From Pseudoalteromonas sp. Scap06 (lineage in GTDB: Bacteria > Pseudomonadota > Gammaproteobacteria > Enterobacterales > Alteromonadaceae), in the NCBI RefSeq assembly GCF_013394165.1, contig NZ_CP041330.1, forward strand, positions 1,116,001 to 1,180,000: a stretch of DNA of 64,000 nucleotides, in the 5' to 3' direction. The notes below the pieces were generated by a model. The model made no database searches and had not been told where the DNA came from. It was given only the letters and a program-made list of their open reading frames with translations. Every line of letters starts with the position of its first letter. The first letter of the stretch is position 1. Shown here piece by piece: positions 10,601 through 18,777 of this stretch. The position numbers were made by a program, and so were the translations under genes.

Positions 10601-12694
10601 GTCACGATTAAAGCTGTTGCTCAGGATGCAAATCCGAACGATAACGTAACGTTAAAGTGGGTATCAGAGGATAATAAACTCCTTAATACAAGCGTAAATG
10701 AAAACGAATTTGTTTTTTCAACACAATCACTAACTCCTGGTATTTATAAAGTAACGGTAACAGCGCAAGACTCTGGCGAGCCAAGTCTCTCAACAACAAA
10801 AGATGTTTACGTTGAAGTATTAACCTCACTTGAGGCGCTAGGGCAGGAAGATTCCGATGGTGACCTTATCCCAGATGCACAAGAAGGTTACGGTGATAGT
10901 GACGGTGATGGCATTCCTGATTATTTAGATGCAATCAGTGAATGTAATGTCATGCAAGAACAAGTTAAAGACAGTGATAAGTTCTTAGTAGAAGGCGAGC
11001 CGGGCGTTTGCGTTAGAAAAGGGGTTACAGTTTCACAAAATGCAATGGGCGGTGTTCAGTTGCTTGATAGTGAATTACCTGAAGATGAAGGCGCGGTAAA
11101 TACAGGCGGACTATTTGATTTTATCGCAACAGGTTTACCTAATGCTGGAGATACTTACAGCATAGTAATACCGCAAAGAAAACCAATCTCACAAAACTCT
11201 GTTTACAGAAAATTAAAAGAGGGACAGTGGATTGATTTTGATACATCTGGTGACAACCAATTACTTTCTACAGCAGGTGAGCCTGGTTATTGCCCTCCAC
11301 CAAGAGGTAGTGAGTGGACGCAAGGGCTAACTGAAGGTGCATGGTGTGTACAATTACAAATTGTTGATGGTGGCCCTAATGATGACGATGGCAAAGCGAA
11401 CCGAACGATAGTCGATCCAGGCGGTGTTGCAATTATTCGTACATCGAACCAGCTTCCTAAGGCTAATCAGGATGAGATAACAATTGGTGCAGGAGAATCG
11501 GCGACTATTGATGTATTGAAAAATGATACAGATCTGGACGGCGATACACTTACTTTAAGCGGCGCGACGGCTGATTTTGGTGATGTAAGTATTGTTGATG
11601 AGCAGTTACTGTATACCCCACCAGCTGGATTTGTTGGTGTTGCGATTATTGAATATAGTATTAGTGATGGCAAAGGGGGCACATCAAACAGCCAAGTTAA
11701 AGTTAACTTAGTTATAAATAATGCACCAACAGCTGTTTTTGATTCGGCAACAACCACAGATAACACATCGATAGAAATAGATGTACTTCGTAATGATTCA
11801 GATATTGATGGTGATGAATTATTTGTCGTTAATGCAGTTGCAGCTCAAGGCACAGTAACAATTAACATTAACGGCACTTTACAATACATACCTAAAAGTG
11901 GCTTTGACGGTGTTGATATTATTGATTACACAATAAAAGATAGCAAAGGTGCAAAGTCTACAGCACAAGTAAAAGTGACGGTTAGCGCTGTTAAATCAGT
12001 GGCCATCAGTAATAAGTCATCAGGAGGAAGTATGGGAGGTTTGGGTTTATTACTGATTTCAGTACTTGTTATTAGTCGAAGAAGATCAATACTTCCAAGC
12101 TTTGCAATAGTAACGACTAGTTGTTTAATTAGTACCAGTGCAATGGCTGATACATGGTCGTTTGAGGCCACGCTAGGTGAGTCTAAAGCAAAGCATTCTT
12201 TAGCAACTAAGGACAACAAGGCTAATTTAGATTCTATTGATGATACTGATACTAGCTGGTCAATTGGCGCTTATTATGACCTGTCACCCAATTGGGAAGT
12301 CGCTATAAGATATATTGATTTAGGTGAAGGTCGAGCCGATTTAACTGCCCAAACAGTGAAAGCTGATGCAGATAAATTACATCAAGATTATTCACGCTTT
12401 GTACCGGTGTTACCAAAAGGGGTGGCAGCTGAAGTAGGTTACCGACATATGCTTGCTGAATCTTTAAGTACAAAGGTATTTTTAGGCGCTTATCGTCATC
12501 AGTATAAAATACAAAGTAGCATCACGGATGGAGCTCCCTTAGAGTATAAAGAACACGCTACCAAACCTTATATAGGTGCCGCTTTAGGTTATTCGGTTTA
12601 TAAACAGACTGAATTATTACTAAAGTATACTTATTATAAAGTTTCAAAAAATGATGTAAGTGAGTTATCAGCAGGAATAAAAGTACGCTTTTAA
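4619..12694 (+). CDS. Giant surface protein: repeats, cadherin-like modules, internal GlyGly-CTERM, C-terminal beta-barrel
   Basis: A 2691-aa exported protein. ATG 4619 has SD AAGGA; a hydrophobic signal (LALFMSAIYSTHAVA) ends near residue 39 after a long n-region. Order: beta-rich domain 40-170; a cadherin-like module to ~330; five degenerate ~110-aa repeats 336-970; RTX-like Gly/Asp repeats ~975-1010 (KGGSGADTL, TGNAGND); cadherin/putative-Ig modules ~1090-1600 and tandem-95-like modules to ~1790; HYR-like and Calx-beta-like modules ~1790-1970; a DSDGD calcium-binding linker ~2075-2100; a choice-of-anchor-U-like domain ~2106-2272 (TEGAWCVQLQIVDGGPNDDD); two tandem-95 modules 2281-2457. At 2469-2489 GGSMGGLGLL...RRR resembles a GlyGly-CTERM signal, normally the end of a protein. 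It is followed by a signal-peptide-like segment ending A-M-A (2510) and a ~181-aa outer-membrane barrel ending KVRF. Likely a calcium-dependent adhesin or matrix protein fused to a barrel. Confidence 0.8.
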   Translation: MHFDFALPKYVNPQSMCVNYNKMTKLALFMSAIYSTHAVAGTYDFSSVSGSGTPTLTTTVDGITLTATQSNSNNITLTTGFLDPGTSNNSDTWTITFSSPINISQFQMGEIFDLPDGIYIFTPDSGTAVSIDADDPAIVGSIATLTPGDWTSVNSVTMSYDYPSNSSRVGVDNIQFTAAPANFAPVVDLNGGIPGTGSFSAFTEGSPATVIAPDAEAGDSDGDSITTITVALTNDQDGASEGLNVSASAQNALSGISGASDISLQDTISITGATATTAEVTTFLKAITYNNTSSSPNTTSRTVSVVINDGTENSTSRTATISVANLTAASSTAAGFSTLDGTNLNPAITFSSDDEVLTVSSASHIIGSTAQGGDGTDEIIVIDGSDLTQFTSLTSFETLSTYNDGSLTLSELQHDAFTTINGAGTNTFTLASADGDSSVIADADIETYVLNAAFNITLAGTAQNVTGSSNADTINIAGLSVTGTLAGGGDTDVLQMSTGADISNATVSAFESLALNSGASVTMTEAQHDSFPSITASGTDSITISTATDGLTGNSSVETYVLSAANTFTLGNASQNLTGSGGDDTVNVNALSATGILAGGIGTDTLVVTNGGNISGATVSGFEDLSVAAGGTVTLGASQLASFSGTVSGSGTETISVSGDGNVSTVSAIESYTLNDDSTNTRSVTVTNASHSVTATSATDAITFDLGSLTFTGIITGDNTVADTLSLSNGANISAGTINNINNLTLASGASVNMTTSQHQGFSGTITAPGSESITISGDGDFTTLAGVESYSVGDDSTNTRIITVSSSNTNVDATSATDVVTFAIGTSAYTGTLTGDATASDIVNVSDGADVTGGGFFNIGTLSLASAATVAIDVNNINDFNTAITGSAGADTLKLMDGGIFNFSSTTVSGIENLAIGTNSNTTITLTDNFNTDAGVVSFSNASGSAITAAVTLDASAFSADILTMTSSDFSGDDVLKGGSGADTLRPGAGTDTLTGNAGNDNFVGSSSQLSGDTITDLAAGDRITIAGITGLSASNVRFNGTSTLEVDTNATDFNISELTLALTNAPGNDLTFTVTDSGPDTIITFISPNSAPTFSSLNGGATFIENGSTVIIDSDMTIADAELDALNSNAGDYNNASLTIRRRDGASTEDIFAHSGLLSTLTEGSTFSYNANNIGTVTTNSAGTLTLTFNSNATSAIVDSVAQAITYANNSDVPLNATVLDYVFDDGAVQSTGTNQASVSITSVNDAPTVSAIGANPTFTENGSAVAIFSSAAVSTVESGQNIEQISLTVTNVKDTGHEFLQFGTDLINLEHNASGTYSGAVNFSYTVMLSGSTATVTVTATDSAAVWQSYVPFLQYKNTSDSPTTDNRVVTLTSIKDSGGTSNGGADRAIGSFGSSTVIVVGENNAPTDISLSSSTISESVVGAGADVGVLTTTDADSSSHTYSLVSSTSAATGSCTTSAGNSFFQINGNTLETKAALPLGAYTVCVQTDDSAETFKKSFTITVIEAPKPTTPEISGTAATKVNQDELYNFTPSATDPQNKALTFSIANKPSWASFNTATGNLLGTPTKANVGLYPNITIAVSNGSEQASLSPFNLEVVSTNSAPIAPNLSLELDEDSNISFSPDITDADLDTLTISAVSQPQFGTLTKQANTFTYTPNADYFGPDSFNYLADDTKEKSAIAKVNFTVASINDAPIANPDSYSLNSNADNRYSLDVLVNDTDVDDDELVIVSANASVGTVQIEEGTLVYQTQASTKGTIQINYLIEDPDKEMSRTTATLTLNNQAENLPTIETPADIDVNAKGLFTKVKLGVPSAMDSEGNKLAVSLVNPSLLYAPGKHLVYWKAVDSSGLEAIATQNVNVSPLISLSKNSEIAENKTHSFNVFLNGEAPSYPVTIAYEVSGTADSSDHDLVSSELVINSGTQGQVNFTTYADSETEGNETVVITLADTLNLGAKSSATITIVENNVAPTISTSITQGSQQRSLVTIGNDLVTIKAVAQDANPNDNVTLKWVSEDNKLLNTSVNENEFVFSTQSLTPGIYKVTVTAQDSGEPSLSTTKDVYVEVLTSLEALGQEDSDGDLIPDAQEGYGDSDGDGIPDYLDAISECNVMQEQVKDSDKFLVEGEPGVCVRKGVTVSQNAMGGVQLLDSELPEDEGAVNTGGLFDFIATGLPNAGDTYSIVIPQRKPISQNSVYRKLKEGQWIDFDTSGDNQLLSTAGEPGYCPPPRGSEWTQGLTEGAWCVQLQIVDGGPNDDDGKANRTIVDPGGVAIIRTSNQLPKANQDEITIGAGESATIDVLKNDTDLDGDTLTLSGATADFGDVSIVDEQLLYTPPAGFVGVAIIEYSISDGKGGTSNSQVKVNLVINNAPTAVFDSATTTDNTSIEIDVLRNDSDIDGDELFVVNAVAAQGTVTININGTLQYIPKSGFDGVDIIDYTIKDSKGAKSTAQVKVTVSAVKSVAISNKSSGGSMGGLGLLLISVLVISRRRSILPSFAIVTTSCLISTSAMADTWSFEATLGESKAKHSLATKDNKANLDSIDDTDTSWSIGAYYDLSPNWEVAIRYIDLGEGRADLTAQTVKADADKLHQDYSRFVPVLPKGVAAEVGYRHMLAESLSTKVFLGAYRHQYKIQSSITDGAPLEYKEHATKPYIGAALGYSVYKQTELLLKYTYYKVSKNDVSELSAGIKVRF
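5624..7540 (+). repeat. Five degenerate ~110-aa coding repeats inside the giant gene
   Basis: Residues ~336-970 of the giant protein repeat one pattern: T-G-S-x-A-D-T-I, then GTLAGG-x-x-TD-x-L, G-x-x-I-S-x-A-T-V-S-x-F-E-x-L, L-x-S-G-A-S-V-T-M-T-x-x-Q-H-x-x-F, a short G-T-x-x-I-T-I-S strand, and E-x-Y-x-L. Units 1-4 are clear and unit 5 is decayed and longer. The DNA copies have diverged, so expansion is old rather than recent. Confidence 0.65.
12002..12151 (+). other. Internal GlyGly-CTERM-like segment plus second signal-peptide-like segment
   Basis: Codons for residues 2462-2511 of the giant protein: SGGSMGGLG, a 12-residue hydrophobic span, RRR, then ILPSFAIVTTSC...SAMA before the barrel. 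A Gly-Gly motif, a membrane span and a basic tail make up the rhombosortase-type sorting signal. The stretch after the arginines reads as a Sec signal peptide with an A-x-A cleavage site. The Gly-Gly-Ser codons also create AGGAGG at 12022-12027, 4 nt before an in-frame ATG at 12032. Confidence 0.6.
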
Positions 12695-12711
12695 GTTGAT
12701 GCGTAGTGTGA

Positions 12712-12736
12712 TCAGCGCCGCTATTAGCGGCGCTGA
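12712..12736 (+). terminator. Hairpin after the giant gene
   Basis: Perfect 10-bp GC-rich stem (TCAGCGCCGC, loop TATTA, GCGGCGCTGA) 17 bp after the stop codon. The following bases are only weakly T-rich (ATATTTTTA begins ~6 nt later), so termination is likely but not textbook. Confidence 0.6.
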
Positions 12737-12840
12737 ACCACATATTTTTAAAAAGTATGACTAAGTTGTTTTGTTTCTATTGAAGATTCTTCAGTTCGTG
12801 GTATGTTTCTCGCAATCAAAAAAACAATAGGAATTCACCC

Positions 12841-13413
12841 ATGCCAAAGGCGAGTGATGTTAAAAAAGGGACGGCTATTGACTTTAATGGCCGTGTATTA
12901 GTAGTAAAAGATATTGTACGCTCAGTACCACAAGGTCGTGCTGGTGGTAGTTTATACCGTATGCGTTTATACGATGTAGTAACGGGTAGTAAAGTTGACG
13001 AAACATTTAAAGACAGCGATATGCTTAACCTTGCTGATTTAACTCGTCGTGAAGCCATGCTGTCGTACATTGATGGCGATGAGTATGTCTTCATGGATAA
13101 TGAAGATTACACGCCTTACAATTTAAATAAAGACGCCATAGCGGAAGAAATTCAATTTGTTAATGAAGAGACCCAAGGTGTGCACGTTATTGTAATTGAC
13201 GGTACTGCTGTAGGTCTTGATCTTCCTTCAAGTGTTGAGCTTGTTGTTGAAGAAACTGATCCTTCAATTAAAGGGGCTTCAGCTAGCGCTCGCTCAAAGC
13301 CTGCACGCTTATCAACTGGCTTAACAATTCAAGTGCCAGAGCATATTTCAACCGGTGATCGTATCCGCATAAATACTGCTGAGCATAAGTTTATGGGTCG
13401 TGCTGACAAGTAA
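12841..13413 (+). CDS. efpL: Elongation factor P-like protein EfpL (YeiP)
   Basis: A 190-aa EF-P paralogue that helps ribosomes stalled at polyproline and related motifs. It has the three EF-P domains: KOW-like N-terminal domain ([18 protein letters not shown]), central OB domain (~66-125) and C-terminal OB domain ending [16 protein letters not shown]. The tip of the beta3-beta4 loop reads [11 protein letters not shown]: Arg stands where EF-P carries its modified Lys, the mark of the EfpL/YeiP branch, which needs no beta-lysylation. Length matches E. coli YeiP. SD AGGAAT precedes ATG 12841. It is monocistronic, bounded by hairpins on both sides. epmC, the hydroxylase for true EF-P, lies 11 kb downstream. 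Confidence 0.93.
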   Translation: MPKASDVKKGTAIDFNGRVLVVKDIVRSVPQGRAGGSLYRMRLYDVVTGSKVDETFKDSDMLNLADLTRREAMLSYIDGDEYVFMDNEDYTPYNLNKDAIAEEIQFVNEETQGVHVIVIDGTAVGLDLPSSVELVVEETDPSIKGASASARSKPARLSTGLTIQVPEHISTGDRIRINTAEHKFMGRADK

Positions 13414-13437
13414 GCTGTAATGAATTGATAATTGAGA

Positions 13438-13466
13438 GCCGAGCTTTTAAGTTGCTCGGCTTTTTT
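13438..13466 (+). terminator. Rho-independent terminator of efpL
   Basis: GCCGAGC (13438-13444), loop, GCTCGGC (13454-13460), then six T. Confidence 0.9.
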
Positions 13467-13561
13467 GTGTCTGATTTATAAGCACCGCCACTAAAGAATA
13501 CGTTGCTTTAATTTTCGCCAGTTTAACGCTATTATATGCGCCTTAATTTTTCAGCAGTCAG

Positions 13562-13765
13562 ATGAGCATGGTATTATTTATTTTACTCAGTGGTGTGTTT
13601 ATCGCACTTATGTATATTGAAACCATTAAAAAGGGTATGCCTGTTAAGCGTTGGTTATTTTTGGGTGGATTATTAGGGCCTGCAGCCTGGTGTTTATTTA
13701 ATCTACATTATCGACGTGCATTAATACGTAATATTGGTGCAAAAACGTGTCTATGGCGTGCTTAG
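13562..13765 (+). CDS. Small membrane protein, hypothetical
   Basis: A 67-aa protein with two hydrophobic segments: residues 2-19 (VLFILLSGVFIALMYI) and ~30-48 (WLFLGGLLGPAAWCLF), with a basic linker (KKGMPVKR) and a basic C-terminus. This resembles short conserved inner-membrane proteins with a GP-x-x-W motif. No clear SD precedes ATG 13562. It converges with the GGDEF-EAL gene, the two stop regions overlapping by 4 bp. Function unknown; it could be spurious, but the compact hydrophobic pattern favours a real gene. Confidence 0.55.
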   Translation: MSMVLFILLSGVFIALMYIETIKKGMPVKRWLFLGGLLGPAAWCLFNLHYRRALIRNIGAKTCLWRA

Positions 13766-16002
13766 CTAGTCGCTCTAACTAAGCTGAGTTTTGATTGGCT
13801 TTGCTGTTGTTTTAAAAATGCAGTGAATTCATCTTTTGAGAGTGGTTTAGAATAGTAATAGCCTTGTAGTGTTTCACAGTTAAGCTCTTCCAGTATACTT
13901 ATTTGTGAAGCTTGTTCTACACCTTCAGCAACTACATGTAAATCAAGGTTATGTGCAATAGTGACAATAGAGTCCACCATATTGCGGCCGCGTTCGGTTT
14001 TCATATCATCAACAAAGGCTTTATCTATCTTAAGCGTATTCAGTGGAAACTGTTTCAAATACGCCAGCGACGAATACCCAGTACCAAAATCATCCATAGC
14101 TAAATGAATGCCACGGGCACTTAGAGAGCGCATAATAGCAATGGCTTCTTGTGGGTCGTCCATTACCGTGCCTTCAGTGATCTCAAGCTCTAAAAAGTAA
14201 GAGGGCAGTTCATTTTTTTGTAAAATCACATCAATGCGCGAAGTTAAATCGGGTAAGCTAAACTGTTTTGCTGATAAATTTACCGCAACACGAGCGTTAA
14301 ATAATCCAGCGTCTAACCATTGTTTTACGTCACGACAAGCTTTGTTTAAAACCACTTCACCAATTTCAATAATTTGCCCTGTTTCTTCGGCGATTGGAAT
14401 AAATACCCCCGGGCTAATAACCCCTTTTTTCGGCGTAATAAAACGCACTAACGCTTCCATTCCAGCAAGCTTACCAGTACGAATATTCATTTTAGGCTGA
14501 TAATACACCTCAAAGTGATCTTCTTTTAAGCCAAAGCGCATTAGGTTTTCTATTTGTAGTCGCTTTACTGCTTGGCGATTCATGTTGTCATTAAAGAACA
14601 GGTAGCTGTTACCTTTCTTTTTCGCATGATACATAGCGGTATCGGCGTTCTTTAATAGTATTTCAGGGGTGTTACCATCTTCGGGGAATAACACTATGCC
14701 AACACTGGATGTGATAGCAAGTTCATGTCCTGCCATTTTAAATGGTGTGGCTATTGCTGCTAAAAACTGTTTCGCCATGCGGGTGATGGTGAGAATATCG
14801 TTGGTGTTTGACATAACCAGCGCAAATTCGTCGCCGCCTAGGCGATAAAACACATCATTTTCACGGGTAAGCTTATTTAAGCGCATAGCAAGCTTTGCCA
14901 GTAAGCTGTCACCTAACTGATGACCCAATGAGTCATTTATCTTTTTAAAGTTATCTAAGTCAAATACTAGCAAGGCATGGTGTGAATGCTCCTTTGCTAA
15001 TTTTTTTAAGTCAGAAAAAAATAAATTACGGTTTGGTAAGCTGGTGGTGCGATCTCGATTGGATAAATTATTGAGCTCAGACTCCGTTTTTTTACGCTCG
15101 GTTAAATCAGAATACACCACCACGTAATTGGTAATTTGATTTTGCGCGTTTTTAATTTCATCTATCGAGATTTCAAATGGTAGTAGAGCATGGTCGCTAT
15201 TACGCAGCTTTACTTCTTCTTGAATATGTTCATGCTTTCGAACGGTGTCTTTTATGGACTCTATATAGCCTCTGTCGTAACCGGCTAAATGAAATTCTTT
15301 TTTAAGGTATTGCTCACGTACACCACCGAACAAAGTTAAAAAGCTGGGATTAATGTCAACAAGCTTAAAATCTTTATCATAAATAGCCAGTGCATCGGTA
15401 AACGACTCAACGCATTTTGCAAATAGGTTTAGTCGCTCTTCGGTTGATTTGAGCTGAGAAATATCTCTTACCGTGCCAGTCATTCGCAATGGACTAAGGT
15501 TCGCGTCTTTTTCGATTATTTTTCCACGGTCGAGTACCCAATGCCATTTACCAAAGCTATCTTTAATACGATAAGTGGCTTCGAAAAAAGTACTCTCTTC
15601 AGCAAAATGTTTTTTTAGTAGATAATCTACATGGGTTAAATCGCGAGGGTGTATTAGGCTTTTATTCGGTGGGAATTCTACTAGATTGTTGTTATTCAGT
15701 ACGTACTTGTCGTTAATACGAATAACCTTGCCGGTTTTTATATTCCAGTCCCATAGTGTGTCACCACTGCCTTCTACGGTGCTTTTTAAACGCTTTTCAG
15801 ATTGCTGTAATTGAGAATGTGAGCGTTTTAGAGAGTGAATAACCGTAAACAAATAAATTAACAATAACGTCATTATTGCGCACACGCTAACGACAAGCGC
15901 ATTTAAGTTCAAGCTAAACGATGACTCAAATGCACTAGCAGAATGGGCTGTGGCCAAAGTGGCCAACAATAGAATGTATTTTATTATTTTTATTTTTTTC
16001 AT
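13762..16002 (-). CDS. Membrane-bound PAS-PAS-GGDEF-EAL cyclic-di-GMP protein
   Basis: A 746-aa c-di-GMP turnover enzyme. A signal/membrane segment (IIKYILLLATLATAHSASA) and a second span (~33-55) anchor it in the inner membrane. Two PAS domains follow (~70-185 with a PAC-like WHWVLDRGKI; ~190-310). The GGDEF domain (~315-475) keeps YRLGGDEFALV, so diguanylate cyclase activity is possible. The EAL domain (~490-735) keeps MEALVRF, NLSAKQF, LEITEG, DDFGTGYSSL, LKIDKAFV and VAEGVE, so all phosphodiesterase catalytic positions look intact. Net activity cannot be read from sequence. SD AAGAAG precedes the ATG. Monocistronic; the PAS domains imply regulation by a bound ligand or redox cue. Confidence 0.93.
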   Translation of the reverse strand: MKKIKIIKYILLLATLATAHSASAFESSFSLNLNALVVSVCAIMTLLLIYLFTVIHSLKRSHSQLQQSEKRLKSTVEGSGDTLWDWNIKTGKVIRINDKYVLNNNNLVEFPPNKSLIHPRDLTHVDYLLKKHFAEESTFFEATYRIKDSFGKWHWVLDRGKIIEKDANLSPLRMTGTVRDISQLKSTEERLNLFAKCVESFTDALAIYDKDFKLVDINPSFLTLFGGVREQYLKKEFHLAGYDRGYIESIKDTVRKHEHIQEEVKLRNSDHALLPFEISIDEIKNAQNQITNYVVVYSDLTERKKTESELNNLSNRDRTTSLPNRNLFFSDLKKLAKEHSHHALLVFDLDNFKKINDSLGHQLGDSLLAKLAMRLNKLTRENDVFYRLGGDEFALVMSNTNDILTITRMAKQFLAAIATPFKMAGHELAITSSVGIVLFPEDGNTPEILLKNADTAMYHAKKKGNSYLFFNDNMNRQAVKRLQIENLMRFGLKEDHFEVYYQPKMNIRTGKLAGMEALVRFITPKKGVISPGVFIPIAEETGQIIEIGEVVLNKACRDVKQWLDAGLFNARVAVNLSAKQFSLPDLTSRIDVILQKNELPSYFLELEITEGTVMDDPQEAIAIMRSLSARGIHLAMDDFGTGYSSLAYLKQFPLNTLKIDKAFVDDMKTERGRNMVDSIVTIAHNLDLHVVAEGVEQASQISILEELNCETLQGYYYSKPLSKDEFTAFLKQQQSQSKLSLVRATS

Positions 16003-16053
16003 TGTCTTACTTCTTATTTACAAAAGACAATCTAAATCAAGCGCGCGCAAGAG

Positions 16054-18777
16054 TCAAAGAGAATGAGAATAAAGTGGTAGATTCTTCGGTTGATTCACAG
16101 ATTTAGCGCTTAAAAGCTCATATCTTGGGCGATCTGCATTAAAAATTTCAGCTGCATAGGCTTTTACATCCTCAAGCGTTAATGCGTTTAAAGAATCCAG
16201 CAGGCGTTGCTGCATATTAAACTGGTGATCGCCATTGCCAATAGCAAGCCATAAACGTTGTGAACGTAAACGCAAGTTTTTGTCTTTTTCGGCAATATGC
16301 GTTGTTAGCCCATATTTTTGTTGCAGCCAGGCTTGCTCTGTTAGTTCATCAATGGTTGATAAATACTGACTGATGAACACATTATGCCTGTGTAGTAACA
16401 TGCTTGGTTCAAATTTAGGTGACTGAATATAAAAAGCAATTCCGGCACGAGTATTAAAGGGCGCATAACCGGCACCGACCAAATAACCCAATTGTTGTGT
16501 GGTGCGTAGTTCATTGAAATAATCTTGATTAATTAAGTGATTAAGCGCCATCATTTTTACTTTTTCATCAACATCATCGCTTAATGCTTGGTAGTAAATC
16601 ACCATGGCATTATCGCTACAAGCGAGTTCTAATTCGTAACGAGTCACTTTAGTAATTTCAAAGAGTGGGCGCTTTAAATCTTCTATAACTGCTGACTTTT
16701 TAAGGTGTAGTGCCACCTTTTTCTGAAACTCAAGGGCTTCACTTTGCTGCCAATTGCCATGTAAAAAAGACTCAACATGAAGTGCATTAAAAAACGCCTG
16801 TCTAAACTCATTAAACTGATGAAAACAGGTATCTTTAAGTGCATTTGCTAACTCGTCAGGCTGTGGGTTCCACGGCATTATCTTAGCGCCTAATATACTA
16901 AAGAGCTCACTAACAGGTTTATTTTGGTTACTATTGCGCCAATGCCTTACCAGTTGCTTTTTATATTCAGCAAAGCGTTTAGCACAAATTTTTACGTTAA
17001 ATAGTGCATCAATTAGTTGATCAACCAGCTCAAGTTGGCTTGAAGATAGCCCCGCAGTATGCAAGGTTAAGCCACCTTGGTGAGAGGTTAAGTGATAACT
17101 TAAGCCCGCGAGCTCAGCTGGATAAAACTGTTCGCCAACACTATCCATAAACAAATCAGAAAACAATCGAGTCAATGCCATATGCTTTACATCTTTAACT
17201 GCAAAGTCAGAGTCCATGGCTAAATAAAAATGCCCTTTGGCCACTCTGAAGGTGGCATCTTGTTTAAACCAAAAGTCAAAGCCAGCTTCTTTTACCAGCA
17301 ACGTTGGATGAGCTTGCTGCGACTCTATTGGATATAAAACAACATCTTTAGCTAAATAAGGATTTGCGTTAGGTAATAACATTTCACCCTGTGGCTGACT
17401 AATTTGTGCCAACGCTTCGAGCCAATGCAGTGACAATTTTTCAATTTTATACGGTGTGTTATACCAAGCAGCTGTGTGTTCAGGCTCTACACCCGGATGA
17501 ATCAGCACTAAACGCATATTGTGAGGGGTTAACCATTGCATTGCCATTTCATGAGTGGTGGCTTTAAAGCCTTCCATTAAATAGTCGCCCTGTAAGTAAT
17601 TAACTTCATCGTAATGTTGCATGTTAATACTTAAGTTACTGACCCAGTCAATCAGTCGAGATTTTTCTTGGTTATCAAATGCGATCTGTAGCAGTTTTTG
17701 TTTATCTTGATACAAGCGAGGCAGTTTGTTGATGTTGTTATTTATTAGGCAAATGTATTCAAATACCATTTCAATAATGTCTTCGTAGTATTCAATGCCT
17801 TCATCGGTCAGCGCCATGCTAATATTAAAATCTTTAAAGTTACTACCGTTGATGCCACCTCCGGCAGAAAGAGCATTGATCCAACCTTGTTCTTTAAGCA
17901 CAGAATACAACGAGCCTTGCCCTTCGTACCCTAGTAAATGGGCAATAAAACTAACTGTTTTATGACGGTAAAAATCGTCTATGTTTGGCATGGCAAAGCT
18001 AATAATCAGCTTTTGTACGTGTTTATGTGGCTCTATATGAAGCAACTTACCTAAGTCTTGGCTGCGATAAAGCGGCGCTTCTATAGGTGGTTTTAATTTA
18101 CCTTGTTTGCCTTTAATTTGGCAAAAATGCTGAGTTGCCCATGCTTCTAGTGTATCTAATGATTCATTGGCACAAATCACTAGAGTCATCCATTGAGCTT
18201 GGTAATGCTGATTAAAAAAGTCACGTAATTCATCACTAATACAGCGTTGTCTATCGGCTAATGTTTGTAGGTTGCCTACAGAGAACTTAGCAAATGGATG
18301 TGCAGGGTTAACAGTTTCTTTATGCACTTGATATATACGTCGGCCATCGTCTTTAATCTTTAATTTAAACTCAGCCTCAATGGCATTTCGTTCTTTTTCG
18401 GTTTCTGCGGGATCCAAGCTGGGCGCTATAAAAAAACGGCTAAATTGCGCTAATGCCGATTCAATATGATTGTTATTAATATCAAAAAAGTAGCAGGTAT
18501 GCTCCGTGCCAGTCCAAGCATTGGTGTTACCACCAGATTGAGAGACAAAATTATTAAAACTACCGGATTCAGGATACAGATCAGTGCCTAAAAACAACAT
18601 ATGCTCTAAAAAATGCGCTAAGCCCTGCCTATCAAGAGGATCGTCAAAGTGACCAGTGTTAACGGCCATAGAGGCTGCCGCTTTTGCTGAGTCCTGATCG
18701 CGCACTAAAAGCACTTTTAGACCATTGTCCAGTGTTAGTGTGCGGTAAGCTCTGTTATCATTGGTGCTGATTTTCAA
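16054..18777 (-). CDS. M16 (insulinase/pitrilysin) family zinc peptidase
   Basis: A 907-aa insulinase-family metallopeptidase degrading small peptides inside a clamshell chamber. The inverted zinc motif is H55-F-L-E58-H59 and the third ligand is E136 in IEAEFKLKI, 77 residues on, as in pitrilysin. The later M16 middle and C-terminal domains are present, including GYAPFNTRAGIAFYIQSP typical of the IDE/pitrilysin C-half. Unlike E. coli PtrA (~960 aa, periplasmic) there is no signal peptide, so this copy should be cytoplasmic. It is divergent from sixA across a 184-bp gap in which I see no obvious operator. Confidence 0.92.
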   Translation of the reverse strand: MKISTNDNRAYRTLTLDNGLKVLLVRDQDSAKAAASMAVNTGHFDDPLDRQGLAHFLEHMLFLGTDLYPESGSFNNFVSQSGGNTNAWTGTEHTCYFFDINNNHIESALAQFSRFFIAPSLDPAETEKERNAIEAEFKLKIKDDGRRIYQVHKETVNPAHPFAKFSVGNLQTLADRQRCISDELRDFFNQHYQAQWMTLVICANESLDTLEAWATQHFCQIKGKQGKLKPPIEAPLYRSQDLGKLLHIEPHKHVQKLIISFAMPNIDDFYRHKTVSFIAHLLGYEGQGSLYSVLKEQGWINALSAGGGINGSNFKDFNISMALTDEGIEYYEDIIEMVFEYICLINNNINKLPRLYQDKQKLLQIAFDNQEKSRLIDWVSNLSINMQHYDEVNYLQGDYLMEGFKATTHEMAMQWLTPHNMRLVLIHPGVEPEHTAAWYNTPYKIEKLSLHWLEALAQISQPQGEMLLPNANPYLAKDVVLYPIESQQAHPTLLVKEAGFDFWFKQDATFRVAKGHFYLAMDSDFAVKDVKHMALTRLFSDLFMDSVGEQFYPAELAGLSYHLTSHQGGLTLHTAGLSSSQLELVDQLIDALFNVKICAKRFAEYKKQLVRHWRNSNQNKPVSELFSILGAKIMPWNPQPDELANALKDTCFHQFNEFRQAFFNALHVESFLHGNWQQSEALEFQKKVALHLKKSAVIEDLKRPLFEITKVTRYELELACSDNAMVIYYQALSDDVDEKVKMMALNHLINQDYFNELRTTQQLGYLVGAGYAPFNTRAGIAFYIQSPKFEPSMLLHRHNVFISQYLSTIDELTEQAWLQQKYGLTTHIAEKDKNLRLRSQRLWLAIGNGDHQFNMQQRLLDSLNALTLEDVKAYAAEIFNADRPRYELLSAKSVNQPKNLPLYSHSL

